This document shows, in pieces, positions 12,195 to 22,536 of a DNA stretch of 64,000 nt (its first letter is position 1; every line of letters begins with the position of its first letter). The notes beneath the pieces are model-generated. The model saw nothing but the letters and a program-made list of their open reading frames with translations, ran no database searches and was not told the origin of the DNA. The DNA comes from Carnegiea gigantea (taxonomy: Eukaryota > Streptophyta > Magnoliopsida > Caryophyllales > Cactaceae). The stretch lies in assembly GCA_029747015.1 (NCBI GenBank), contig JAKOGI010002237.1, forward strand, positions 1-64,000. Direction: 5' to 3'. A program made the translations under genes and the position numbers.

Positions 12195-12787
12195 ATGAAG
12201 CAACTAAAAAGGTTTCTTGGATGCCTTACTTATGCTTTGGACTTCATTAAAGATTTGGCTAAGCTAAGAAAACCATTACAACAAAAACTCAAGAAAGATG
12301 TGATATGGATATGGACTACCAATGATTCAAAGATTGTCCAAAACTCTAAAAAGATGTGTAAAAATCTTCTTGTTCTTAATTTACCTAGTGAGGGAGATGA
12401 TTTAATTCTTGAGACAGATGCCAGTAATGAATACTGGAGTGCAGTACTCAAAATCAAAAAAGGAGAAACACTTTGCAAATATTGCAGTGGAAGCTTTAAT
12501 AAAGCAGAATGCAACTATCCCAACATGGAAAAGAAAATCCTTGCAGTTGTAAGGGAAATTGAAAAGTTCTTAATCTTTTTTACCCCGAAACATTTTCTTA
12601 TTCGAACTGATTACAAAGGAATACTTAATTTTGTGAAAAAGAATTTATCAAATATGCAAGCGCAAAGGAGACTTCTGCATTGGCAATTATGACTTAACCA
12701 GTTTTCCTTCTCTATTGAACATATACAGGGATCAAAGAACTCTCTAGCAGATAGTCTAACTCGAGAACTCGTCAATGGTGATGATTA
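12195..12787 (+). pseudogene. Pararetroviral connection and RNase H domain
   Basis: A 165-residue frame starts with LKRFLGCLTYA, then RNase H. The first catalytic aspartate sits in LILETDASNEYW (near 12400-12435), with later blocks NYPNMEKKILAVVREIEKF and HFLIRTDYKGIL. A stop at 12690-12692 precedes the final RNase H helix, which reads on to IEHIQGSKNSLADSLTREL before the TAA near 12786. It has the RT-RH order usual for Caulimoviridae. Confidence 0.85.
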
Positions 12788-13870
12788 AAGCCGACCTCCT
12801 GCCAGAAAAGAAGGAAATCCTTAATGAAATTTCATTCCTATTAGAACGGGTTATGCCTTCTAGTAAAGTCCTTATCGATAACCTAGAATTCCATATAAAA
12901 AGTAGATCATGTTTTGGTCTATTATCTACTGCCCACCTAATAGCCTAAAGATTTTTCCTTTTAGAGCTACAAAGTAGTTACCTTCAATGTCCTTATGATA
13001 TCCAAGAAAAAATAAGTTCTCATGTTCAAGAAAAATAGTTCAATGAGTGGTATGCAGCCAGCATCGACCTTTATCATTATTATTCCTATGATATTTGGAA
13101 GTCTTAGAGTACAACGATCTATTTCCCCGACAGATCTGGAGTTTGTGGTATTTGCTTCCCAGCAAATTTATTATCTCCAAATGACCCTGTCTATAAAGCC
13201 CGGAAATACGGGATGGTACTTTATTTCACAGAAGTCCCAGATTTAAAATTTTCATTTTTCTCAACCTTAACTAAATTCCAGCAATACATGGTCAAAAGGA
13301 TCCATTGAATTCTTACATCTCCTGAAGGTCCAACAAAAATTCCAGTTCGCAGATGCTTAACTTTATAACTTTATAGCGCTCTAATTGAATGTGAAAATGA
13401 AAAAGCCAAACCAGCCTATTATCTTATCCAAATTGTTGATTACGACGATCTCAATGATCAACGACAAAGTTGGGTTCATGGAAACTAAATTCCAGCAATA
13501 CATGTTCAAAAGGATCCATTGGATTCTTACATCTTCTGAAGATCCAACAAAAATTTCAGTTCGCAGATGCCTAACTTTAGAACTTTATAGCGCTCTAATT
13601 GAATGTGAAAATGAAAAAGCCAAACCAGCCTATTATCTTATCCAAATTGTTGATTACAACGATCTCAATGATCAATGACAAAGTTGGGTTCATGGAAATT
13701 CGGTACATCTAGTTACTGATCCTGCTTTATCAAGGGTCATTGGATTTTTCAATATTTATCATCAATGCTGGGCATTAATCAAACAAGGAAAAATTAATGC
13801 ATTGTGGAAACACTACTTTCACCTCTAATAACGAATTCAAAGAATACATAAAGGTGGAAGGAGCAGTGTC
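12788..13870 (+). pseudogene. Pararetroviral C-terminal region, transactivator-like
   Basis: The position between RNase H and the promoter is where caulimovirids encode the transactivator/viroplasmin protein. Frames 13022-13246 and 13385-13678, plus broken intervening sequence, contain segments such as KARKYGMVLYF and KPAYYLIQIVDY that suggest a folded domain. Stops are frequent. The call depends more on position than on sequence. Confidence 0.4.
13271..13698 (+). repeat. 214-bp tandem duplication in the pararetrovirus
   Basis: 13271-13484 and 13485-13698 are near-identical head-to-tail copies, both starting CTAAATTCCAGCAATACATG. About ten substitutions separate them by eye. The period of 214 is not a multiple of three, so the second copy changes frame. 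Frame-disrupting differences between the copies imply drift since duplication. Confidence 0.9.
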
Positions 13871-14249
13871 AGAAGATATTTTTGATTATCTCTTTGATGT
13901 TGGAGCTGGAAAATTCTTATCAGAAAAAGGGAAGACATATCTCCTTGAATTATTTGAAGAATGGGACCCATAGCATCTTAAGCGAATTGATGAAGATTTT
14001 GATAATTATCCAGATAATGATGGTCTGGAAGATTTAATTAGAGATGAAGGAATGCAGAATCTCAATAATGATGACTAGTCTTATTATCACTAAAAGCTCT
14101 GAAAAGTGATCGAACCATTTTGCACTATTTCGACAAGCGTATGGTCTGTAGAATAAAGTGTGTACTGTAGATTCAATATGTACTGTAGCCATGTGAAAAA
14201 TCGTTACGTACTGCAATCATTAGGGCATCCTATATACCCTCATCCCCTC

Positions 14250-14257
14250 TATAAATA
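14250..14257 (+). promoter_or_regulatory. Pararetroviral promoter TATA box
   Basis: TATAAATA lies within CTCTATAAATAGAGAGG, downstream of the last viral ORF. This is the location of the pregenomic RNA promoter in caulimovirids. The upstream stretch 14090-14220 is a plausible enhancer region with repeated GTACTGTAG-like sequence. Confidence 0.7.
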
Positions 14258-14415
14258 GAGAGGTCAAATGCTGAGAAGGGATACGATCATTTGAGCATTC
14301 TTGAGCAAAAGAGAAGTCGGGATTCTTCATTTCTCTATGAGCAAGCATCTCTAATAATCTTATCTTAAGTCCTTCTTCCAGCTTTCCAATGTAACATAAT
14401 CATTTTTAAGCTTTC

Positions 14416-14421
14416 AATAAA
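14416..14421 (+). terminator. Pararetroviral poly(A) signal AATAAA
   Basis: AATAAA lies 166 bp after the TATA box. In caulimovirids the poly(A) signal sits shortly downstream of the transcription start, so the first pass is read through and a terminally redundant RNA forms. The spacing fits that arrangement. Confidence 0.6.
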
Positions 14422-15032
14422 AGAAGTTTCCCAGCAGGGAACGTTATTCAATCGAACCTTATGTCTTAAATATTATAATTTTTGATTAAAGTCTCACTAT
14501 CCTACAAATTATAAGACTTGATTAGTGACCACGGTCTGAGGTAGGAAACGAAACAAATCTGTGCTGTGCCTGATCTAAGGAAGGTGTAGTTAACATTAGC
14601 AATCTCTATAAACTGAAAGCTAGAGGAATATCAGGGTCCAACGCCGACTAAGTTCAGGTAACGGTCAAAACTTTCTGATTAAGTTTTAATTATTTTTGCT
14701 AAGCATAGTGGACCTATAACCGCAAAAAGTATAATATATAAGATATAAGTAGTAGATTGTGATAACTAGTACCAGTAAAGTCATTGTAAGAAGTTAAATC
14801 AAGCATATTTCGTAAAAAAAACCCTAAAAATAACTTATTTACATAGCTAACCTCTTCCATGGGCTTTTCTGCAATTTCTAAAAGTTCAAGGATTAAACTA
14901 TAAATAAAAAGCACCAAAAAGTCACTTGTACCAAAACTGGACGTACCAAAGTGTAAAGATTTTCAAAACCAGGTTTAACCTGTGAGTACGCTAAAACTGG
15001 AGGTACCAAAGTGTAAAATTTTCACAAAGGTG

Positions 15033-15661
15033 CAAAGTTTCGCAGGGCTAGCGAGGTACGAACGGAGATTTGTTCAAGATTTCTCAAAGATACCAATGTC
15101 CCTCACTAATTTGACTAGGAAAATAGTGAAATATGAGTTGACAGAAAGATGTGAGTATGCATTCCAAGAACTTAAGAAGAGACTCCCGTCTTCACCCATA
15201 TTGGCATTGCCATCCAAAAGTAAAGGGTTTGTGGTATATAGCGCAACTCACAATAGTTTGGAGTATGTATTGATCTAAAATGGACGATTTATATCATATG
15301 CATCATGAAAACTGAAGATCCATAAGAAGGACTGCCCAACTCACAACTAAAACTGGTGGCAGTAGTCTTCGCTCTCAAATCTGGGGGCATTACCTATCTG
15401 GAGTGCACTGCAAGATGTTCACCAACCACAAGGATCTCAAGTACCTGTTCTCTCAAAAGGACCTGAACTTGAGGTGGATAAGGTGGCTAGAATTTCTCAA
15501 GGATTACTACATACGCTTTCAATATCACTTTCGAAAAGCCAAACGTAGTCGCCAACGCTTTAACAAAGCCGAAAACAATGGAATAAGTTGCCAAACTTTT
15601 CTAGGCATCTATAAAACGGCGATATTATGTTGGACTCGAACCAATTTGTCCTAAAAAAATC
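15033..15661 (+). pseudogene. Ty3/gypsy polyprotein remnant, RT end and RNase H
   Basis: This continues the 5980-7706 gypsy frame after the insertion. It holds QSFAGLARYERRFVQDFSKI (RT connection), FQELKKRLPSSPILALPS, an RNase H segment (GFVVYSATHNSLEYVLI, with the catalytic DAS changed to SATH) and CKMFTNHKDLKYLF...LNLRWIRWLEFLKDY at 15406-15520. The terminal ADALSR motif is lost. Stops at 15276, 15307 and 15328 break it. Integrase is not seen downstream. Confidence 0.85.
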
Positions 15662-16741
15662 AATTCTTATGATGCAACTAACATGTTCATTATTAAAGAT
15701 GTGATCATGAAAAACTAAACTATGCAATTATCTTTGATGAATATACAACCATTGAATAATTAGCATGTAAAATAAAGTATGTTTTAGGGTGTCCAAGTAA
15801 ATTATACATAGCAAAGTGTGCAATACATTAATGTATCTGATGCTATATAGATACAGATGTTATTGGAATTGTTAGCTAGATACATATACTCTAGATTGCC
15901 CTGTCCACATATTAGATTGGTCGTTCCCATAAATAGGTTGAGCAGGACATCCCTCTATGCGATCGAAATCATGCATTTTAAGTTGCAAATATCAGTGTTA
16001 TTTCATTTGTTGCCCTTTCAATGGCTAAACATTTGTACCATTACATATGTGGCATATATTAACACAAAAAAGTTTGATACGATATGAATCATTTGTCCGG
16101 GGTGTTACTCACTTACTACAACCAAACCTAAACTATATTTCGTAAGGTATAATATATAGGTCTTCACACACTTTTTGTCTAACCAAAACTTAATTTGATC
16201 TTATAAGTATAGATTATTCTTAAGTATAAAAGATTCCATATCACCAATAAGTTGATACTTTTTCATAAGTATGCACAATTTGTCTTTAGTCAATCAGCAA
16301 TGTACTAATAGTGCTTCAGTTTGGATAATCATCATCTGCCTACATGTTGGCATTCTATTCATTTGCTATTTCCTATTTCATTTACATATTTGTATTCGTT
16401 TAGAATTTCATAGGTAGTGGAGACATTACTTAGCAATGTGATTGGGAAGACTTTCATCTTTGTAATATAAGCTCCTATAAATCAGTGTGCTAAGGGAAGA
16501 ATAATGCTACTTTCTAGCTGACCAACTCAAAGATAATAATGAAAATGTTTCTATACATGTTTAGTGTTTTTTAAATTGTATCATAAACAAACAAAAGCTT
16601 CGGTTAATTAATTATTTAGGATGATCTTTGAACGTATTCTCTAACTGTTTCAATTTCCCATTCTTGCTTTAATTGAATAATTTAGTGACATATAATTTAC
16701 TTTATGAATAGCTTCGTCCTACTAATTTTAGTGATAGACAT
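15662..16741. other. AT-rich intergenic stretch, nothing recognised
   Basis: No convincing ORF, terminal repeat or RNA gene was found. It may be remnants of the gypsy element's 3' region that are too diverged to recognise. It ends with GACAT (16737-16741), the left target duplication of the next element. Confidence 0.5.
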
Positions 16742-18150
16742 TGTTAAATATTTTTTTCAAAACGTTTTAAAATACCGCAAGCGCTTGGTTATCAGTCGTA
16801 GCACTTAAGGGTCGGTCCACAGTAATAGGGTATAAAATTAGGTAACTTTACTAATAACTTATTATCTAACATGGCTGCCAAAGATGCCACGACTTACTTA
16901 ACGAAGAGACCAACATTTCAATAAAATACTAAGTTAGGATAAGACAAATTACAACCTAATATATAACATAAAGATCATGCCCAATAAATATAACAAAGCA
17001 AGACTAATAACGTGAAATTAAATACATCTAAACCAGACCAGTAAAAAGGAGAGATATCATTTGGAAGCCAGAGAAATAAAATAAGAGCCCATGAAAAATG
17101 ATAAATTCAACTCTGCACATGAATCAAGAAACGAAATACTAAAATATGCATGCCTAACCATTATGTTATCTGCTAGCTAAGATTAACCAAAAATTTTAAA
17201 AAAAAACAATCTAATAGAGAATTAAAGATGCAGGAAGAGAGAGAAAATGCCTTCATGAACATGGGAACAAGTGCAACCAAAAAAAAAAAACCAAACGAAC
17301 GAACAAACCAAAGCAACGAAACTGAGAATGGAAATAATGCAGAAAAAGCAAGCTTAAAATGAATCTAAATATAGGTTATCAACACCACCACCTTTTCCCA
17401 CCTCAATGCAGAGCACAAAGTTCATACCCAAGAATAAGAACAGGGGAATACTGCCGATTGAAATAGGGGTAACAAGACTATGAACGCAAATCTGGGTTTG
17501 AACGCAAGTAGAGCAAATCAAACGGACCAAAACAGGGGATGGACACTCTTGAAAATTGAACTTAAAACTTGAACAATTTGAACCCAAAATTACAAATTTC
17601 TACTTGAATTCAACAACCCAAAATCAAGTTTTACTAATTTGTATGCCACTAAGATGAATCTGGAAGAACGAAAAACAACATGAAGTGAAAAATACAATCT
17701 ACTGGATGCCCTCCTTGAACTGATCTTGCTTGCTCATATTTAAAGCTTGTTAACTCTTTCCAGTTGTAACTGTCAAATCTTCAGGTGGAGAAGATGAAGA
17801 AGTAGGATAAACCCGGTAAAATAGAGAAGAGGTTGAGGATTTGGGGGCTAATTTTATGGGATTTAGATTTTGGAGCAGAGAAAATAGGGAAGTGGAGAAT
17901 GAGGAAAGAGAAAATGGGAGATGGGGGTGGCTGCTAGAGGCACGTTTGATAGTGTGGACTTGATGCTAGTGAGTAGTGATGGGCCTATAATGAAATTCAT
18001 CAGTTTTGCTCAATTTGATTGCATCTTTATTTCCTTGCCAATTTTTCTGCAAAATAACAAAAAACACATATAAAAGTCGAAATAGTATAATTATTTTGAG
18101 CCAAAATAAAGCCCATAAGGGTATAAAAATTGTATCAATTTTAGGTGACA
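16742..18150 (-). repeat. 3' LTR of the LARD-like element
   Basis: 1409 bp, homologous throughout to 21163-23824 minus its insertion. On the minus strand it begins TGTCACCT next to a G-rich tract and ends ...TTTAACA beside the target duplication. Confidence 0.85.
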
Positions 18151-18164
18151 AATACCCCCATACC
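18151..18164 (-). other. Polypurine-tract-like sequence
   Basis: On the minus strand, GTATGGGGGTATT lies immediately upstream of the 3' LTR, where plus-strand priming occurs. It is G-rich but not purely purine, so it is a plausible, slightly decayed tract. Confidence 0.5.
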
Positions 18165-19865
18165 TAGATTTTGCTCTTCCTCAAAAAAATAAAACTAAAA
18201 ACCCTGTAAAGGAGAAAATAAGAAAAGAAAAATTCTAACTCACTTTCGTAGGAATTATGATTGCACTTAGCGTATGTAATACACCCTTTAAACCCCTAGG
18301 CTTCCCCCTAGTGGACAAGTAAGGTCACGTGAGGGTTTGCAAAAGATATACCCATAAAATCTATTAAATAAAAAATAATAAGGAAAAATCTTTTGTTTTT
18401 TCGAAGAAGAATGGAAAGTGTACAATGTAACTAATTTATCACTTCAGCAACTCTATATTCAAATTGTACATGAACATAGTACACAATCATGAGACTGTTT
18501 AATCTAAAAGTAGACCATATTCTCTGTATTTCACCCTATCTCTCAAAATAACACAATCTACATTCCTAGGTGCTATGTGCAAAGGTGTATTGACACTTGA
18601 ATATTAGACTATCGAAATTGAATACAATCCCTCTCTACTTGCTTAATAGACTTTCTTCATCTTTTTCACTCTCTATTATTTCTTCTTTTTTTTCTCTTCT
18701 TTTTTTTTTGGAGAGAGAAACTCACCAACTCCTTGTGCTCCTTAGCCCGAGTAGCCCCTGTAGCGAGCCTCCACCGGGTTCTCCCCAAACACATTCCAGA
18801 TAGTTTTGGGCCCAAGCAACAAAGTACCCCTTGGGCTTTAGCTCGAGCTCCCAGAGGAACACGTAACACATATTCAAACCAATTAAAGATTTTGAATATA
18901 GATAGTGGCTTGAAAAATTGGTGCCGGAGTGAAATTTTCATCCTTTTCTCTTTTTTTTCCTTCTCTTTGTTTTTTTCCCAAAATTAGAAATCAAATTAAG
19001 CAAGCAGGGAGTTCTCGAACCATATTTTAATAGCCTAATGCTAAGAGTCAGTGATTTCATGTGCAAGTTTTCATATGGACATGTCATTGTAAGTAGATAT
19101 TAGTACAAAAGACATTAGGCCACGCCGTAGAGCAAAAAGTCTCAACTTATGCATGCTACCCATGTACGACCAATATATAAGTTACTAAAGATCAAGACAG
19201 TCACCATCATACACTTTCCCCAAAAAAAAAAAGAAAAATAATTTTTTTTTTTGAAAATTTCTGCAAAAGCCCTCATCCCCACGCCCAAACATTGCAATGT
19301 CTTCATTGAGAGTGAAAGAAAATGCAAAAACTAAAGGAATAAGGAAAATGAGAGGAGAAGCATATATACTGAAGGAAAAAAAACTCAAAAATAAAGAAAG
19401 AGGACAAGACTCAAAAATCAAAAATAAAATAACAAAAATAAAATCATATACACAAGAGAGAAGTCAAAACATAAAATATGAAATATATATACCAAAGAAA
19501 ATAAAATAAAAAGAGAAAGAAAGAGGAACAATTATACCAAGTTAGGTGCAGAATACACCTAAACTGTGCCTCCTTAAATTAGAGAGGTCCTTGGAACATC
19601 AACCACTCCATATCATCTTAAGCTGCTAACTCAAATCAGAACCTATTCGAGCACGTTGCAGCTTATCAAACTTACTGGAACAACTTTCAAATAGAAGCAG
19701 ATAGTAAGCATTGTAAAGTATGTTCCATATCAAACATATGATCAAGTTAACACAAGTAAAGGCCTGTTTTAGCTTGTCAAAATTTTGGGCCCAAACATCA
19801 AAAAGACATACATACTCATAATTAGCCGACAAAAGGGTCATCAACCTACAAATTTTATTATCATG

Positions 19866-20935
19866 AAAGAGCTATCTAGGCAAAATAGTGGGATCTAAAT
19901 CCTCAAGTCTACTAATCTCAATATGCTTAAGAGTCTGGTCTAAATCAAAATCTTCAGTCATAAAGGTCTCAAACTCTAAAATTTCATACTTGGAGGACTC
20001 GGGTGAAGTGGAATCCACTAATTCACAAGTAAACGGGATAAACACAACCATGTCCTCTTCAAAGGACCCAACAAAAGACTTCCCTAAATATTCCTCCCCA
20101 ACGTGGTCCTCTAGGTCACTAAATGCATTATGCTCCTCACAATTAGCATCACCCTCAAGTCTTTCACCTCCCTCAAACTTGCAAGACAGTGTCAAAGGAT
20201 TAGGTGGGTCAGGAAAAACCAGGACATTGTTAGTGATGTCCCAGGTGTGCTGAGCACAGGAGGGGAAACATGTAAGATTATAGGGATGTCATTCTCTTCC
20301 TTAAGAGCGGGAAAAGGTGTATTAGCATATATATTGGACCTTTGAGGAACAAAAGACTCAAAATCATCAAGTGGACTAACATTAGGCATAGGATAGCCTA
20401 GGCTAAGGTTAGTCAAATCATTATAACATTTCTGATATTAAATAGCAGAAAATCCCCCATTATGTCCTTAATACAATGTTCAAGTGCACCTGTACGAGCA
20501 AATAATGAACAACCATGCATATTATGACAATAAGACTGACATAAAACAGGAGGCACGTAAGCTTGCTGAAAATAACGGTCTCTGAATTGATCATGATGGT
20601 AAGGTTCAGATTGACAAGTATAAGGATCGAAAGAAGAGTGAATAAGAGCTTCTCTAGCTTGCTCAAACTCCTAAGTTTCCCGAGCTAAGTATTCAAAGAA
20701 ATCCCAAACCTCATCTGAAGTTCTAGACAGCAACCTCGAAAACCCCCAAGACGTATGAACTCAACATGACCTCTAAATTTAGCATTTAGACCCACACAAA
20801 TAACCTCACAAATTTTATATTTTTTAAAATTTTGATTCAATTGAGTACGGTAATCATTAAGTATTGAAAAATATCTCCAGAAAGGCTCATGCTCAAACTA
20901 AGAGAAATTGAAAACTGGCATTTTTTTTCAACTTT
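19866..20935 (-). pseudogene. Gag-like/unknown ORF remnant of the LARD element
   Basis: Minus-strand coding islands 20192-20416 and 19872-20195 encode an acidic protein of unknown family (for example DLDQTLKHIEISRL). The nucleotide sequence from 20935 downward matches the 2345-3560 relic in the same order. Between the islands the frame shifts. The position just after the primer-binding site suggests a gag-derived or accessory ORF; no catalytic motif is present. Confidence 0.5.
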
Positions 20936-21138
20936 CAAAACTTTCAGTTTTTTTTTTCCAGTTTTTTTTTTCAACCAAAAAAAAGGCACCAAGGCCACAA
21001 ATGAAAAGCAATTAACTAACTAAAGCAACGAAATAAACCAAATAACACAACGAAAATAAACCAAAAACAAAACTAAATTACCAAAGCAAAATGAACACGA
21101 AAAAGAACTACAAAAAGTGAGCTAATTTCAAACCTCCA

Positions 21139-21156
21139 TCCCCGACAATGGCGCCA
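21139..21156 (-). other. Primer-binding site, tRNA-Asp type
   Basis: On the minus strand, TGGCGCCATTGTCGGGGA starts six bases after the 5' LTR end. It resembles the TGGCGCCGTTGCCGGGGA site of plant Athila/Tat-type gypsy elements (Asp tRNA), with two changes. It fixes element orientation and suggests a gypsy-lineage helper. Confidence 0.8.
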
Positions 21157-21271
21157 AAAACTTGTTGAATATTTTTTTCAAAATATTTTAAAATACCGCA
21201 AGCGCACGACTATCAGTTGTAGCACTTGAGGATCGGTCCACAGGAATGGGGTATAAACTTAGGTAACTTTA

Positions 21272-22536
21272 TGATAAGCGCATAAAGTGTACATCATTTT
21301 AGGGTCATTTCCCTCCATTTTTAGGAGAATTACGTGCTTTATGTTATAGTTTATACTCTTTTTCCCATTTTATGCTTGATTATGGTTGTTTGATGTTATT
21401 TGCAGGATTTTAGGCCTTGTTACCCAACTTTTGACCCTCATTTGGATGTATTATGACTCACCACAGATGCCCCTAAGTTGTTATGCCCTGGAAGAGAGGA
21501 AGAATATAAGAATGACGAGCCAATGGGCACCACAGTCAGCCCGTGGTGGACGCCACGGATCGTGGTGAGCATGTAACAGCGAGCCTGTTCGTTTTCCCTC
21601 ATTGTGTGGCTGAGATCAATCGAGTTTTTCTATAAATAGGGCATCCCTCAGCAGTAGAACACACACCCCATCATCTCATCTTATACTCATTTTCTCTCTT
21701 CAAGTAGATTAGGATTCGTTTAGATTAGAGAGAGAGTGAGATAGAGTCAAAGTGAAGACTTGCAAGGATTCCATCCCGGGCTTGCACGATGGTTCAAGTG
21801 TGATTTTTGGCTGAGCAATTCTTCTCTCTTCTCTTCTCTTTCCTCTTTAGATTTATCATTATAGAGTAGTTAGTTGTTTCATCTTTGATTATGTGTTAGT
21901 AGCTAATTTTCGTATAGGGATTTGTTAGTTTATGAAAGTGTTGTTAGATCATGTTTTAATTTATAGAATTATGCTTATTTTCATGATTGATTTGATTTCG
22001 TTCTATCCAGTGATTGATATGTGGTCAGTGGATTTTTGGCTAAAATTTGCTTGCTAACTTAAAACAATCAGGTGAAAAATTGAAAGGTAACATTTGGTTG
22101 TTGGATTGCTTAATAAGACTTAACATAACTTCATCTCGAAAGAGAGATTTGCATGTTAGCAAGACTAACGAGTAATCAAAGATATTTAACTTGAATTAAG
22201 GCAAATTAGTTTGAGAGAACGACTTTTGCTTAGTTTAGGCAAATTTAGTTTGATTTCGAAAGAATAGATTGAATTTATGTATAGATTGCAATTCCTCAAA
22301 ATTAATCAATTAGAGAAAGGTACATGTTTATCATTTTGATTCAATTCCCTTTCATAACTACAAAAATTTCTAGGCGTTTTTCCTATATTTGATTTAGAAA
22401 AGTTTATTAATCAAAACCACTTGAATTAGACTTTTGCTTAGCATATCTTGAGGGAATATAGCCCAATAGATCAACCTAGTCTCTGTGGGATCAACCTTGA
22501 TTGCTACAATGCCACCGTGCGCTTGCGGTCATATCA
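21272..22536 (+). mobile_element. Nested solo LTR (1265 bp)
   Basis: It starts TGATAAGCGCATAAAG and ends GCGCTTGCGGTCATATCA. It is flanked by the exact pentamer CTTTA (21267-21271 and 22537-22541) and is absent from the homologous LTR at 16742-18150. TG...CA ends with a 5-bp duplication and no internal region define a solo LTR. The end sequence resembles Athila/Tat-type gypsy LTRs. Orientation is plus, from the TATA box. Confidence 0.9.
21631..21638 (+). promoter_or_regulatory. TATA box of the solo LTR
   Basis: TATAAATA lies in TTTTTCTATAAATAGGGC, about 360 bp into the LTR. It is followed by a C/T-rich leader, typical of a U3/R boundary. Confidence 0.65.

Larger units (their letters stand above)
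8190..14645 (+). mobile_element. Endogenous pararetrovirus (Caulimoviridae-type), degenerate
   Basis: The plus-strand gene order is N-terminal ORF, coat protein region, Cys/His zinc finger, movement-protein-like region, aspartic protease, reverse transcriptase, RNase H, a transactivator-like region, then a TATA promoter with downstream poly(A) signal. Integrase and LTRs are absent, as expected for pararetroviruses. Coat protein preceding movement protein resembles cavemovirus/solendovirus organisation; that placement is inference. Multiple stop codons and frameshifts interrupt every ORF, and a 214-bp tandem duplication lies in the transactivator-like part. The copy cannot encode a functional virus as it stands. 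Exact viral ends are uncertain: about 8190 on the left and about 14645 on the right. Confidence 0.85.
7707..15023. mobile_element. 7.3-kb Mutator-like insertion with 9-bp target duplication, containing a pararetrovirus
   Basis: The nonamer ACAAAGGTG occurs exactly at 7698-7706 and 15024-15032. Removing the insert plus one nonamer restores the gypsy reading frame (NATKV joined to QSFAGLA). The ends are imperfect inverted repeats: GGATAATTTACATTTAGG on the left and, reverse-complemented on the right, GAAAATTTTACACTTTGG. They continue with alignable CGACTTTTGG / CCAGTTTTAG. The right end has a subterminal direct repeat (14933-14957 and 14993-15017). A 9-bp duplication and such termini are characteristic of Mutator-like elements. 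No MULE transposase is visible. About 480 bp on the left and 380 bp on the right are non-viral AT-rich DNA, and the middle is the pararetrovirus. Confidence 0.75.

Noticed and set aside
8190..14645. A potentially intact, activatable pararetrovirus
   Set aside because: Every coding region has stops or frameshifts, zinc-finger cysteines are lost, and a 214-bp out-of-frame duplication is present.
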